DNA of 64,000 nt. Source: Cornus controversa (taxonomy: Eukaryota; Streptophyta; Magnoliopsida; Cornales; Cornaceae). Shown here piece after piece: positions 1 to 10,906 of the stretch. The notes under the pieces were generated by a model, which ran no database searches, had not been told where the DNA came from, and saw only the letters and a list, made by a program, of their open reading frames with translations. The first letter of the stretch is position 1. Each line of letters starts with the position of its first letter. Made by a program: the position numbers and the translations under genes. The stretch lies in NCBI GenBank assembly GCA_026545225.1, contig CM048846.1:18216501-18280500 (forward strand). Reading direction: 5' to 3'.

Positions 1-973
1 AAAACACAATACTCTATTTCTACACACACAAGTATATCTGCTCTTCTTTCTATTTTCTTCTTCAAATTTGTATGGTTTTGACACATAATGTGATTTTTGT
101 TTCCACGATATCTTTGATTTTTGTTTTTTCACCTCAAGAAAGTAGCAGAATTTGGAAACTCAAACCTTTGAGAGATATGTTTTACCTGGTAGATAGTTGG
201 TTCTGATATGCTAACTCTCTGATTGTTAATTTGCACTAGGTTGATGCTGCCAGTGAAACACATAATCATAATTTTATGTAGCTTAATGGATAAACATTGT
301 GTTCATCTATAAAAGAAATACCATAAAAGCATAACTGGGTTTTTCCTAGTAGACAATTGGTTCAGAGATGCTAACTCTTTGATTGTCTGCACTACGTTGA
401 TGCTGCCAATCTCCACACAATCACAATTTTATGTATCATAATGCATATACATTGTGTTCATATATAAAATAAATACATGGACACACGTACCAAAAAAGCA
501 TAACTTGTTCAGAATCTCCATTGACATATTTGTACATATACATATATATGAATGAGAAGGGGAGAAGAGGTACCTTCCAGGTATTCTGTTTTGACCTCCC
601 AGCAATTTGCATCTATAGGTGACTACATATACAAACAACACTTCTTTTATTCTTTTATGTTCTTGTTCTTATTAATTTTTTTTATTGTCCTCCTCTCTTT
701 GTCTTCTTCTATTTCTTGCTTTTTTTTTGTGCCCTGTTTGTTTTTATGTTTGTCAAATGATATGATTGGTGGATTTATTTTTTCTTGAATGATTTGATTG
801 GTGGATTCCAGTCTATTTTATTTAGCCTTGTATCAAGGCTCTTAAAAAATTAAGATGTTATGATCATCCAAAAAACACCTAATATTTGTGTTGTCTTCAA
901 TTTTTATTTTCTCATCTGTTGTTATTTTTATGGAACCGAAAAGTGCTGACTTGGCTATCATGATAATGATCAG
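1..973. other. AT-rich non-coding stretch with no recognised gene
   Basis: I see no coding exon here. A short direct repeat is visible: the stretch around 200-290 (containing ctaactctctgattgtt, then ttgatgctgcca) recurs at about 360-440 in diverged form. The sequence may be intron or intergenic DNA upstream of the exon at 974. Confidence 0.4.
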
Positions 974-1024
974 GTAATGAAATTTGATGATCTGAGGGAA
1001 CTTGGTAGCGAGTCAGCTGTTAAG
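974..1024 (+). pseudogene. isolated exon of an Obg-like ATPase (YchF/OLA1) gene
   Basis: This 51-base exon is bounded by a CAG acceptor and a GTATGA donor and reads VMKFDDLRELGSESAVK in phase 0. The peptide matches what I know of the C-terminal TGS-domain region of plant YchF/OLA1 GTPases, where the EVMKFDDL...GSE.AVKAAGKY block is strongly conserved. The next expected exon (AAGKY... to the C terminus) is not visible in the following 2 kb, and no GTPase-domain exon is visible upstream. The piece is therefore either a captured or decayed fragment or one exon of a gene with very long introns. The family call is from memory, not from a search. Confidence 0.5.
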
Positions 1025-3380
1025 GTATGATTTTACCCATAATTAATAGAATGAAAAGAAAGTTTCTCTCTATCGGGATATGGAAGTAGATGCTGATGAA
1101 CTATTAGACAACTTTATCATCACTAAGATATAGAAATGCATAACACTTCACTGGACATCTTTTAGGGTATTTACATATTTCCCTTTCAACTAAAGAAATA
1201 TTATTTTATTCAACAGTCTCTAGAATATTAAAAATCTACACATCTTGGAAAGCATCCCTATGGTTTTATAGTTCTAGCACCACCACTTAATTTTAGCACC
1301 ACCAACTTTAGGATAAATTTTAGTCATTCCACAGATGTAATCGTTTCACAGAAGTTGTGGGCTGTAAGACAAACCAAGCTACTTGAACTTGCTCAGGATC
1401 TACTTGTGGGCTTAGTGAACGGCTGTCGAGATTATTATATATAATAAGCAAACTAGATTGTCTTTATAGAAGTTTGACCTCGAAGTAAACGAGCTAAAAG
1501 CTCAATCTCCATTAAAAGCTTGTTATATTTTACGGAGCTTGAACAATCAATACTCCAAGTGGCTCAGCTCATCTACAGCCTTGGAAATCTGATACCAATA
1601 TAGAAATAATATATAAATAAGAACTAATTTTGCTCAAAAAATAGATACCACTTTCTGAAACAAGTGTGAATGCCAAGAGATTATAGAATGAATTGCCAAA
1701 ACTGGAAATGTAACATTACCAGCCCAAGCTCTATTTCCAAGAACAACTTCAGTTCTGCATTGTGTGTCTTATTAGAAACATCCCTCAACTGCCCAACCTA
1801 AATTTAAAAATAATTACCATTAGCTTTTCTAGTGCATGTATTGTGAGCTCTACAGGAACCACTAGACAAAATTTATCAATATGAGAGAGCCATTCCAAGT
1901 AGTATAAAACCAATCCCTTTACAAAAAAGGTGGGCTGTCTGCACTCAATTATGTCAAAATTTGAGGCAGTTTTAGCAGGGCTCATGATGAAAAAACTGAA
2001 GCAGGATGGTAAAACTAAGACACAAGCCAAAAGAAAAGAGTAACTAATAAAAACATCAAGAAAGAACCAGTCCTAGATCCCTCAACATAACCAACAAGGT
2101 CATATCAACAGTATATAATATACTCATGCATGATTAAATTGATCGATGCAGGTTAAAGAATTCACTGTGGTCCAATTAAAATGTGCAAGAACCAGAAACT
2201 TTTCATAGTGATGCCTTCTAGAAACTATAGTTCAATTATATCAGAAGAGTTTACTCCTTTTGAAGGGCGTCAATAATCCCCATACCTTTCAAAAATAAAA
2301 AAATAAACAAATTATTTGGAGCCAACATATTTTGTTGCTTAAAACATTCACCTTGGTAAGAGAATTAATACTACACCATATAAATTTTTTATTGAAAAAG
2401 AATCAACATAGGTTTATTGTACAAATAATCTACACATAATATAATACATGGATGAATAAAAAAGTAGTATTTTTAATGGCATAAGCATCAACGGCGTAAA
2501 CCTTGCATAAAATATTCCAAGGCATTGGCCTCATTGATGGCATGGTTGCTGAAAGTGCGTGTTTTGATTTTGTTTTAGTATGCTTCTAAAACATGCCTTG
2601 TGATGAATCTGCTTCATATATTCTGATTTTTTGCTATATGTGTGTTGAAAGTTTCATGTTATTGCTCCAGATATGCTTAATCAGTTAAATAGTACCACCA
2701 TAAAAAATTGAGGAACTTGTTCTCAAAACTTCTGAGCAACTTAGTAGTGATATATCAACTCAAAGTTTATTTTGCTATCATGACTCTCCACATTTTTCAT
2801 GTTGCTTAGTAAGATAGTCAGAACTGGCTCTAATGCTTAACCACCTTAAAAAGCACCTTAAGCCTTTACCATATATGTTGCCCATTGAAATAGATGAAGC
2901 AGCATGCTTCCTCTTAAATACATCAAGTGGAATCTTCCAAGGGGACAAGAGGGACGAAATATATCCATTCATAAATACCACATAAATATATGACTTGACA
3001 AAATGCTCTGTAAATCTAGGATGGCCTAAACCAATACAAGCCTTCTACAATAGTACTCAAAAAACAAATTCTTCTCAACCCATAAAGAGGCTATTTATGC
3101 TCAGTTATATGCTGCTTTCCTTCCAAATCTGTAGGAATCATATTGCATATGCTTCAAATAATCCACATCCTACACAGCGACCCCTTTGTCAACTCAAATT
3201 TGTGCCATAGACAAATTCCCAATTATAACTAAATTGCTCCTTTTCCACCAATCACAGCTCTTATGAAGAACAAATAGATGGCAACCGTGGTCTTCCGGCT
3301 AAATGAACCAACGCGCAGAGATAGTTAACTTCTGAAGTGCCTTACGAGGAAAATGACATAAAACAACAATGTGACGTACT
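1025..3380. other. non-coding stretch, no supported gene
   Basis: Only short, unrelated open frames occur here, none with homology I recognise or with flanking splice sites that make a convincing exon. A 31-codon ATG frame near 1949-2044 ends in a lysine-rich tail but has no supporting context. Confidence 0.4.
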
Positions 3381-3847
3381 TCAATAGTATGATCCAGAAC
3401 CACTATTTTCCATGTAACTACTACTGCCCACGCTACGACCAGAATATAGAGATGCGTAAGAACTACGACCAACCTACAATTCCAGTGAAAAAAAGAAACA
3501 TACATGATAAATGAGATGACAGTAAACACCAAGAGTTTTACAAACAGAAAAGTTGAGCACAGAAGCATACATCACTTCCACGAGACATGTAATCACCGCC
3601 AAAGCTTGACGAGTACGTCCCACCAATATCACCACTACCAAAAGAGCCTGCAAGTTGTAAAGAAATGGAGCACAATAGCTTTATAGCTGAAAACAATACA
3701 AAATACCAATGGGTGCATATCATGTCGTCGAAAACTTAAAACTCACCTCCACCATAACCCATACCATGGCGACTGCTATAAAGCCCATGTGAATCCTGAC
3801 TGGAGATGGAACTTCTACCACCATATCCTATATTGGATCTACCAAGC
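3381..3847 (-). pseudogene. C-terminal exons of a Gly/Ser/Tyr-rich, RNA-binding-protein-like gene
   Basis: Three consecutive minus-strand exons join in frame with consensus splice sites: 3847-3747 (donor GGAG|GTGAGT), 3647-3571 (acceptor TTGCAG, donor GTATGC) and 3473-3381 (acceptor TTGTAG, ending in TGA). Together they encode about 90 residues of low-complexity sequence with repeated YGG, SSY, GGDY and YSGR motifs, ending in SGSYY. Such tails are typical of hnRNP- or RGG-like RNA-binding proteins, but no RRM or other folded domain is visible upstream on this strand. I do not recognise the exact gene. Because the frames join cleanly the exons may be functional, but the 5' part is absent between here and the unrelated exon at 5589, so this is most likely a fragment. 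Confidence 0.55.
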
Positions 3848-4719
3848 CTGCCAATATAACATGGGAAGGTGAGCCACTGCAGCAATATAGAATCTGAAAG
3901 AGAGGTATACAACCGCAACCACTTTCTTTTATTTTACTTCATAAATGACAAAACAAGTTTCAACACCAAAAAATGCATGAAAAAAACAAAGAAGAAAAGT
4001 TTAATTACTAATGTGATATGGACAACCTATAGTGACCCTTCTTCTCTATAGTGTCCGGGAAGACCCAAAATACCAATATCTAACCCAAAAAAAGATCAAT
4101 AATAAACAGCAGCCAAGGTAATGTTTATTATTTTCCAACATTAAGTTTGGTAGTAAAGCCTATAAGAGAGGGTTCTTCTCACTTGTCTTCCATCATTAGT
4201 TGGACACTTTTGGACTGCCCAAACCAGATGTATTGCCACTTGCCAGTTCTAATCAAGATGTAACAATATATTGAATCAAATAGCAAAAGCATGTTGAAAT
4301 GATGTGTTGAAATCCTAGTTTAGTGTGTTCTTGCTACTGCTATGTATGCTATATTAATTCATGTATGTCTACATTTGGTGCTGTCAAATGAGCACATTTG
4401 AGTCATAGATAGGTTTTTTATGTGCTAATAAATGCTTGTAGATGTATGAAGAAACATCACAGATTACTCGAGCAAATTCACAAAAATAGCATCTCTTTCT
4501 TAATTTCTCATCACTCATCGTTCATATCCTGCTTAATCAGTTGCATTACTTCATCCTACTTCCCAATATCTTCATATCATCCTCTTAATCAGTTGCATGA
4601 TTCTCAACTACTCCTTGAGACATGTGAGCCCCTGTCTCTTTATCTGTAACAAGGGGCTTGATTCTTTAGATCCTACTAGTGATGGTCAGCTAGTATCCTA
4701 GCATCTTATGAGAGTGGCA
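3848..4719. other. non-coding stretch, no supported gene
   Basis: AT-rich sequence with no recognised exon. If the Gly-rich exons just downstream belonged to an intact minus-strand gene, its preceding intron and exons would lie here, but none is convincing. Confidence 0.35.
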
Positions 4720-5300
4720 CAGACAGAAACTCTGTGGGATTTTAATATTGGTGTACTTAGAACAAAAGGGGGTTTGAATACATCTTCGATCTTTTTCAAA
4801 TTGTTGCTGATTCTTATTAAATTTAGTCATAAAAAATCACATACAGCAAAATAAAGCAAAACAAAAAAGCAAAGTAAAGAACATATACAACTAGTTTTTA
4901 TGTGGAAAAGCCCTAACAAAGAAAAACCACTAGACCTAGTCCATGTCGAACCAATCCACTATTTGAAAAGGAAGTACAATGCCCACATACTCTGACTCTC
5001 CACTTACATGCAAACACTTGACAAGATCCAGTTGCTGCCAACACCTTAGACTCACCATCTGTTACCACTTGTGTCTCCGAGAAATGATGCTGCCATGTTC
5101 CTTCAAGTTCAATCGTTGATCACGATGACCAATGTGATAGTAATCTGACAACGCACCTTCTTCAATTGTGATTGTTCAACAACAATACATCCACTCGACT
5201 CTGAAGAACGGGCTAAATTTGAACGTAGCCAGATATAGATTTGTTGAAGCACAGTTTGACGACATTCAGATTGTTTCTCACACTCACACAATCTCTTTGA
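4720..5300 (-). mobile_element. decayed copia-type LTR fragment, reverse orientation
   Basis: The segment shares the order of landmarks of the reverse-oriented copia-type LTR at 56172-57364: a TTAGAAC...GGGGG-T(T/G)-GAATA boundary near 4757, then TGTGGAAA...GAAAAACCAC at about 4899-4930 and GAACCAATCCACTAT at 4948-4963. Similarity is patchy, so this is an old or distantly related LTR piece. The borders are approximate. Confidence 0.4.
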
Positions 5301-5588
5301 AAAACAAAGGTGGATGAATTAAAAGACAGTGAGAACAGTAGCACTAGCTTGTTTAAAACATGAAGTCAAAAGTTCTATGTCAAAAATTTGTACATGAGAT
5401 TTCTGTTTCTTTTGATCTTATCCATAGAAGAGTTAAAACCATATATATTTGAATCTAAAAACCTTTGCCAACTTCATTGTTAAAAATGTGTTATATTTGA
5501 ATTGGTCATTGGATTAATAACAAAATAGCTTCTTCCTTTTTCTTTTTTCTTTTTTTTTTCAACCTCCTTATTCCTCAACTCTTACCAG

Positions 5589-5834
5589 ATGGGAAAAGCA
5601 AGGATTTGTTAACAATGATGCAAGATGAGAAGGAGTGGGTGGAATACAAAAAAGTAATGGAAGATGTTGTTAAAAGGAGTGGACTTAAGAAAAACCTCTT
5701 TTATGATCTTAGAGGGAATCATGATTCTTTTGGTGTTCCGACCGGTCATTGGTAGCCCATTTGATTTCTTTTCTAAATATAATATCAATGGGCAATTGGG
5801 GAGAAGTGGGCTGCTCAACAGTGTCACTATGCAG
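5589..5834 (+). pseudogene. frameshifted exon of a calcineurin-like metallophosphoesterase (At3g03305/TMEM62 type)
   Basis: The exon has a very good polypyrimidine tract and CAG acceptor (to 5588) and a CAG|GTCAG donor at 5834/5835. Its first part encodes a stretch with EWVEYKK...KRSGLKKNLFYDLRGNHDSFGVP. RGNHDS is the metal-binding GNHD motif of calcineurin-like phosphoesterases, and the arrangement matches the plant At3g03305-type proteins as I remember them. Near 5740 the frame breaks: the second half (SPFDFFSKYNINGQLGRSG...) continues in another frame, as expected from a one-base insertion or two-base loss. No neighbouring exon of this gene is visible, so this is a broken gene fragment. 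Confidence 0.7.
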
Positions 5835-6895
5835 GTCAGTTTTTCTATTTAGCTTCATTAACTATTGCTGTTATGTGGCATAAATACTGTTCTGCACTCG
5901 TGTATTTTGGTTTAAAAAATTGCATGCGTAATATTCTTGCCCTAAATGTGACTTTGCGATATTGCTGAATTTACATTCAGCTTTGGAAAGCACAAATATT
6001 TTGTTTCCATTCTCAAAATTTTGAACCATGTCTTATGTTCAGATTCTTATAGGTTTCAGAGACAAAAGGAAACTTCAAGGAAAATAGTTGCAAAATATTC
6101 ATTTGGATCCTACTCTTTTTTAAAACAAAGGATGGAAAAGACAAATCACAAATTTAGAACTAATTCTGAATTGAAACTACATATATTATATATGCATTAC
6201 ATGACATAAACTACTCTTAAAACATTTGTTTAAATATGGAGTATTTTTATTAGTGTACTTAGAGTTTAAATTGAACTGATTATTAGAAAAAGTATTGATT
6301 TTGATTGAAAATGTTTTATAATGCAGGTTTATTTTAGCCAACTTTTGGGCATATATTTTTTTGAAGACTGATCAGATATTTAGACAGTGACACACTGGAC
6401 AGTTACTAACTTTTGGACATTATGGCTGTTTTTTTGGGTATAGTTGTGTTCAGTTTTTTTAATGTAGTTTTAATATAGCTTAATGTTTTGGTTGAAAGGA
6501 ATGTTATTGGTAAGCAATCATAATGTTAGTTGTGTTAGTATTGAGACTTTTTTTTTTCTTTCAATAGATATGTCTCGGAACTAGCTCTTTGAATATAAAA
6601 GAAGTTTGTGATTAACTTATTTTTTTGTGATTGGTAGGATTAATTTTGTGATGCAATTTTACAAATGTAGTACGTAAATCTGTTCAACATTGGTTGCTAT
6701 TTTTGATTATTATTTGTTGCAAAAGTATTCTGCAAAACCTGTTAATACTGATGTTATCAAGACTTGGTGGTAATATGACTTTGGGTGTTGTTTAGTTGTA
6801 TATTGGTGGAATTGAAGATGGATGATTTTTGTTGTACAGGTGGTTTTGTAAATTTTGTTGTACAGGCATATAATTTTTTAAAAAAAATTAATAAA
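5835..6895. other. AT-rich non-coding stretch, no supported gene
   Basis: T-rich sequence without recognisable exons. No further metallophosphoesterase exon could be found. It runs directly into the hairpin-repeat cluster. Confidence 0.4.
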
Positions 6896-7450
6896 CTTTC
6901 CACCACGGGCTTCGCCCGTGGTAGAAAAATACTTTCCACCACAGGCTCAGCCCGTGGTAGAATAAATACTTTCTACCACGGGCTCTGACCGTGGTTAAAA
7001 GTTATTATTCTACCACTGGTTGAGCCCGTGGTGGAAAGTATGTTTTTTTACCACGGGCTTAGCCCGTGGTTAAAAGTAATTATTCTACCACGGGCTTTAC
7101 ATGTAGTAGAAATTATGTTTTCTACCACGAGCTTCGCCCGTGGTTAAAAGTAATTATTCTACCACGGGCTTTACATGTAGTAGAAAGTATGTTTTCTACC
7201 ACGGGCTTCGCCCGTGGTTAAAAGTTATTTTTCTACCACGGGCTTTACCCCGTAGTAGAAAGTATGCTTTCTACCACGGGCTTAGCCCGTGGTATAAAAA
7301 TAACTTTTAACCACGGGCGAAGCCCGTGGTAGAAAACATACTTTCTACCACGGGCGAAGCCTGTGGTAAAAAGTCTATGGGCATCTACGACACCCGATAC
7401 CACGGCGGGCTGTGCCCGTGGTAAAAGCCCTTTTTGCCCGCCGTAGAAAG
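6896..7450. repeat. cluster of about 15 CCACGGGC...GCCCGTGG hairpin repeats (foldback-like)
   Basis: The block is made of imperfect palindromes with an 8-base arm (CCACGGGC and its complement) and a short loop (TTCG, TTAG, TCAG, GAAG), separated by AT-rich spacers such as TAGAAAGTATGTTTT. The outer ends are also roughly inverted (CTTTCCACCACGGGC at 6896 and GCCCGCCGTAGAAAG ending at 7450). This resembles subterminal repeats of a CACTA element or a foldback element, but I find neither a CACTA terminus nor a target duplication. The right edge abuts the duplicated segment that starts at 7452. Confidence 0.65.
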
Positions 7451-7451
7451 T

Positions 7452-7551
7452 CAACCATCAATACTCACTACTTAGCTATGATGTACTTTGTTTTTCGTCC
7501 AAATCTCATCATCTAGGCCCTCAAAAATGGATTTTTCTATTTTATAGGAGG
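7452..7551. repeat. left piece of duplicated segment, unit 1
   Basis: These 100 bases match 20594-20693 almost base for base. The match resumes at 15327 on the other side of the LTR element, so the element at 7552-15321 was inserted into this unit. The last five bases (7547-7551, GGAGG) are the left target-site duplication. Confidence 0.85.
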
Positions 7552-7810
7552 TGTGACATATAAATTTGTAATTGGCATATTTCAGTGATCAAAACCTGAA
7601 TGATCGAGTTGTAAGTTTCATGATATTTTATGTAACCGATCATCGACATCGTCGAGCTGACACTCAAGTGCATAGAAGCCGACAAACCGACAAATCAGTT
7701 AGAACACCATATAGTACAGGTAAGTATGGTGAGGACACTTTGCACTTTTTAGTTCCGAGCCTATTTTGAAAAACCAGGGGTTAAATGAAAAGTTTAGGGT
7801 TTTTCAAAGT

Positions 7811-7919
7811 AGGACCGATCCCCAATATTTAGGACCGGTCCAACTTTTCTCGGTAAGATGGGTTCTGTAGGTTTTCAAAAAGTCCCACCGGTCCTATTTA
7901 TTTGGCACCGGTCCAACTT
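7811..7919. promoter_or_regulatory. ACCGGT palindrome cluster in the LTR
   Basis: There are four copies of (GG)ACCGGT(CC)-type palindromes in two pairs: GGACCGATCC and GGACCGGTCC at about 7811-7840, then ACCGGTCC and ACCGGTCC at about 7887-7916. The first is mutated here but intact in the 3' LTR. The cluster ends about 125 bases before the TATA-like box. The same motif pair recurs inside the element at 12053-12149, which suggests a protein-binding enhancer. No binding protein is known to me. Confidence 0.6.
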
Positions 7920-8043
7920 AGCCTATTCCAAATAGGAAATAAATTTTGACGAAAATTCTGATTCCTATTGGGTTTGAAACTTCTAGGAAAGTTCTATTTT
8001 GGTATTTAACTTCTTTTCCAAGTAGAATTAGGACTTCCTTGCC

Positions 8044-8051
8044 TATATATA
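8044..8051 (+). promoter_or_regulatory. LTR TATA-like box
   Basis: TATATATA lies in the LTR about 125 bases downstream of the ACCGGT cluster and ahead of the expected U3/R border. It is the likely promoter of the genomic (gag) transcript. Confidence 0.5.
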
Positions 8052-8207
8052 TGTATCCATATTTTCTCTACAAAGGTGTGAAAGAGAAGCCCTGAAATAT
8101 TAGTTTTAAAGAGAGAAAGTATATACATAATAATTAGGGTTTATATATTTTTAAGAACACACATCTATACTACACGAGTGATTTTTAGGATGGTGTTCTA
8201 CTTCTGA

Positions 8208-8588
8208 TTAGCTGCTCAGAGACTGCATCAAAACTATTTGCTGATCAGAACATTGGATTGAAGGTTCTTCGCTTGCTTGCTTGCTGAGGAAGAAAGGTGA
8301 CCAGATTGCACTACGAAGGGAACAAAATACTTGCTGAGTATTTTGGTTCTTCCAGCAACCTTTCTGTAAGAGTGGTGACGTTAGCCGGAAGTCTGCAGCA
8401 GTTGGACGTGTTGTCGCAATCATAAGCCTGAGGTGTTCCGCATCAAATCCTTGACAGAGTGAAGAGGGGTGTGAGACTGAGACAGAGTCTGTTGTACTTT
8501 GCTTCATCATAGTGAATTGGTTCCCTGAGGCGTGCCGCCTCCCTTCGTGGTTTTTCCCGCCTTGGGTTTCCACGTATATCTGGTGCAT
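8208..8588 (-). other. antisense open frame inside the LTR (126 codons)
   Basis: An ATG-initiated frame runs antisense through the 3' half of the LTR. Its product has no domain I recognise; it begins MHQIYVETQGGK and is rich in Ser and Gln. The same frame is open in the 3' LTR and, with about 15 substitutions, in the diverged LTR at 56338-56712. It may be a chance frame. The reason to list it is its preservation in three copies while the gag genes decayed. Confidence 0.3.
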
Positions 8589-8757
8589 TCTTTTCTTTAC
8601 TTGCACTTTACTTATTTGCTTGCTTTAATTGTTTAATTAATTGGACTTAAAATTGAATTAATTAAAAATTAAGCAAACGAGCAAGTGATCCTATTCACCC
8701 CCCCTCTAGGTTCTAAAATACTTTTCGCAACCGCTTCCGCACCGCGCAACTCACAAT

Positions 8758-8769
8758 TGGTATCAGAGC
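8758..8769 (+). other. primer-binding site, tRNA-Met type
   Basis: TGGTATCAGAGC begins two bases after the LTR end. This is the usual plant initiator tRNA-Met primer-binding sequence of copia and some other LTR elements. Confidence 0.9.
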
Positions 8770-8846
8770 AGTGTTCTCTAATTTGTGAGTAGTTCCTTGC
8801 GAAGTATTTTTAAAATCAAAATTTATTTTTGTTTTCAAAAATTATC

Positions 8847-10906
8847 ATGGAATCTAGTATGAAAGAGGGTGGATCGATTCAGCGAACTCCTTTGTTTGAT
8901 GGTTCAAATTATACTTTCTGGAAGTCTCGCATGAAAGCCTTTTTAAAATCTCAAGGAGAGAGAGTTTGGATGGCTGTAGAGAATGGCTATAAAATTCCTA
9001 CCATTACAACTGGAGATGGTGATGCTGTTGTGACTGTAGAAAAGGATAAGGCAACATGGTCTAAGGCTGAACATGAAGATGCTAATAATAACAACAAGGG
9101 TTTATATGCTATATTTAATTCTGTTGTTCCTTCTGAATTTGCTAGAATTTCTGCGTGTTCCACTTCGAAAGAAGCATGGAATATTTTACAGGTAACTCAT
9201 GAGGGTACCACCAAGGTAAGGAGATCTAAGCTACAAATGCTTGCCACTAAATTTGAAACAATTAGAATGGATGAAGATGAGATGTTTTCTGATTTTTATT
9301 CTAGGCTTAATGATATTGTTCAAAGTAGTGCTAACCTTGGAGAGAAAATTCCTTCTTTTCAGATTATTAGAAAAATCATGAGATCATTGCCTGATAGGTT
9401 CCAAGCTAAGTTGGAAGCCTTAGATGAAAGCAGAGATGTAGATTCTATGGAGGTGGCTGAGTTAGTTGGATCAATTCAAACTTTTGAGATGAAATATCCA
9501 AAGCTTCAGAAATCAAAAAATTTGGCTTTAAAAACATCAAAGACTTCAAAGTCTTCAAGTTTGTCAAATTGTTCAAATTCTTCAAAATCTGAAGTTGAAA
9601 AAATTGAAAGGTTTGAATATGATTCAGATAATGATGTTGCACTCCTTGCTAGAAAATTTAGAAAGATTCTTGAATATGAAAAAGGTAAAAATTTGAAAAA
9701 GGAAATCCTTCTAAATTCCGAAATCAAAGCTCATCATCCAAAGGTAAGGAAAGGAAAGAGAAAGAAGAGGACTCTAAGGAAATTGAGGTTACGTGTTGGA
9801 CATGTGGTGGTAAAGGACACACATCTAATCAATGTCCAAGTCCTAAGAAAAATAGCTTTAGTGCAAAGAAAATTTCAAACAAGAAAGTTATGAAAGCTAT
9901 TATTTCTGAGTCTGAATCTTCTAACTCTGATAGTGATTCTTCTGTTGAGAATGATTCTTTGGTTTTTGTTGCTTTATTGAATGATGATACTGCTAATGAT
10001 TCTTCTTCTGATGTAGATTAAACAGAGATGTACACTACTCTCAGTCAAGTAGGGTCTGACGATTCAGAAGTTGAGCAGTCTGATGAAGAACCATGTGAAA
10101 GCAAGCTGCCAGAACTTTTTGAGAAATTGCTGGAAGCTTATAATAAAAAATCTGAGAAGCTGAAGCAAGAAAAATCTGAGAAAGAGACTTTGAAGAAAAA
10201 GAATGAAGATCAAGTGAAGTTGATTGAAGAAAGTAAAGCTAAAATTCTGAATCTTCAAGGCAAAGCCAAGTTTCTCGAAAATGAGGTAAATCAAGCTATT
10301 TCTGCTAAAGATGTTCTTATTGATAGAATTAATTTTCTCGAGCCTGAATTGAAAAAATCACAAGAGAAATTAATTGCTTTTACTTCTGGACAGATTAAGC
10401 TTGATAGCATGATTAGTGTTGGTAAGCCTGTAGGAGATAAAACTGGATTAGGTTTTGTTGGGTCATCGTCTAAGGAAAAAACTATTTTTGTTAAACCCAA
10501 GAATTTGATTGTGTCAGAACCCAAACCTAAGTCTCAAGTTGAGTCTGTGCATGCTAATGTTGTGTCCAATGTGCTTTATTGTTCTTTTTGTGATAAGAAT
10601 GGACATAGTCAACACTATTGCTATAAAAAGAGAAGACATTCTAATTCTAATTTTTATGTGCATAATTCTTTTGCTAAGAATAGGGTTTATGCTAAAAAGC
10701 CACATTATTGGAACAAACCCAAAAATTCTCAAGGTAAAAAGAATTCAAATAAAAAGAAGAATGTTTTTGTTTCTCCACAAGTATTTTCTGATAAATTGCA
10801 TGTTAAAACCATCTGGATGAAAAAGGAAGATTTGGAGAAGTTTGTGCCTGTTGATACTATGGGATTTATTCCTAATAGGTCTTTGGGTGCAAAACCCCCT
10901 AACTAA
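8847..10906 (+). pseudogene. copia-type gag, one frameshift and one stop
   Basis: The first ATG in frame (8847) starts MESSMKEGGSIQRTPLF, followed by a typical copia gag domain (FDGSNYTFWKSRMKAFL, ... SKEAWNILQ, ... MRSLPDRFQ) of the UBN2/retrotran-gag type. A lysine/serine-rich linker and a zinc-knuckle region follow. Relative to the reverse copy at 61799-63824, one base is missing in an A run near 9696-9702, which shifts the frame and destroys the first CCHC knuckle. A TAA at 10019-10021 interrupts the original frame again. From 10028 the frame is open to 10906 with a Lys/Glu coiled coil and a second CCHC knuckle (CSFCDKNGHSQHYC). It would package element RNA in virus-like particles. This copy cannot make the full protein. 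Confidence 0.85.

Larger units (their letters stand above)
7552..8755 (+). repeat. 5' LTR of the TR-GAG-like element
   Basis: 1204 bases, starting TGTGACATATAA and ending CGCAACTCACA. It contains a cluster of GGACCGGTCC palindromes (7811-7919), a TATA-like box (8044) and an antisense open frame (8588-8208). It is collinear and equal in length with 14118-15321. Confidence 0.92.

Noticed and set aside
1949-2044. 31-codon ATG frame with a lysine-rich end
   Set aside because: Too short, no splice or promoter context and no recognised family.
6896-7450. A CRISPR-like array
   Set aside because: The repeats are irregularly spaced palindromes with no unique spacers in plant nuclear DNA; a transposon-type repeat is far more likely.
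7245-7454. Open frame with repeated LPRAxPVV motifs over the hairpin cluster
   Set aside because: The peptide repeat comes from the DNA palindromes; both strands give similar frames.
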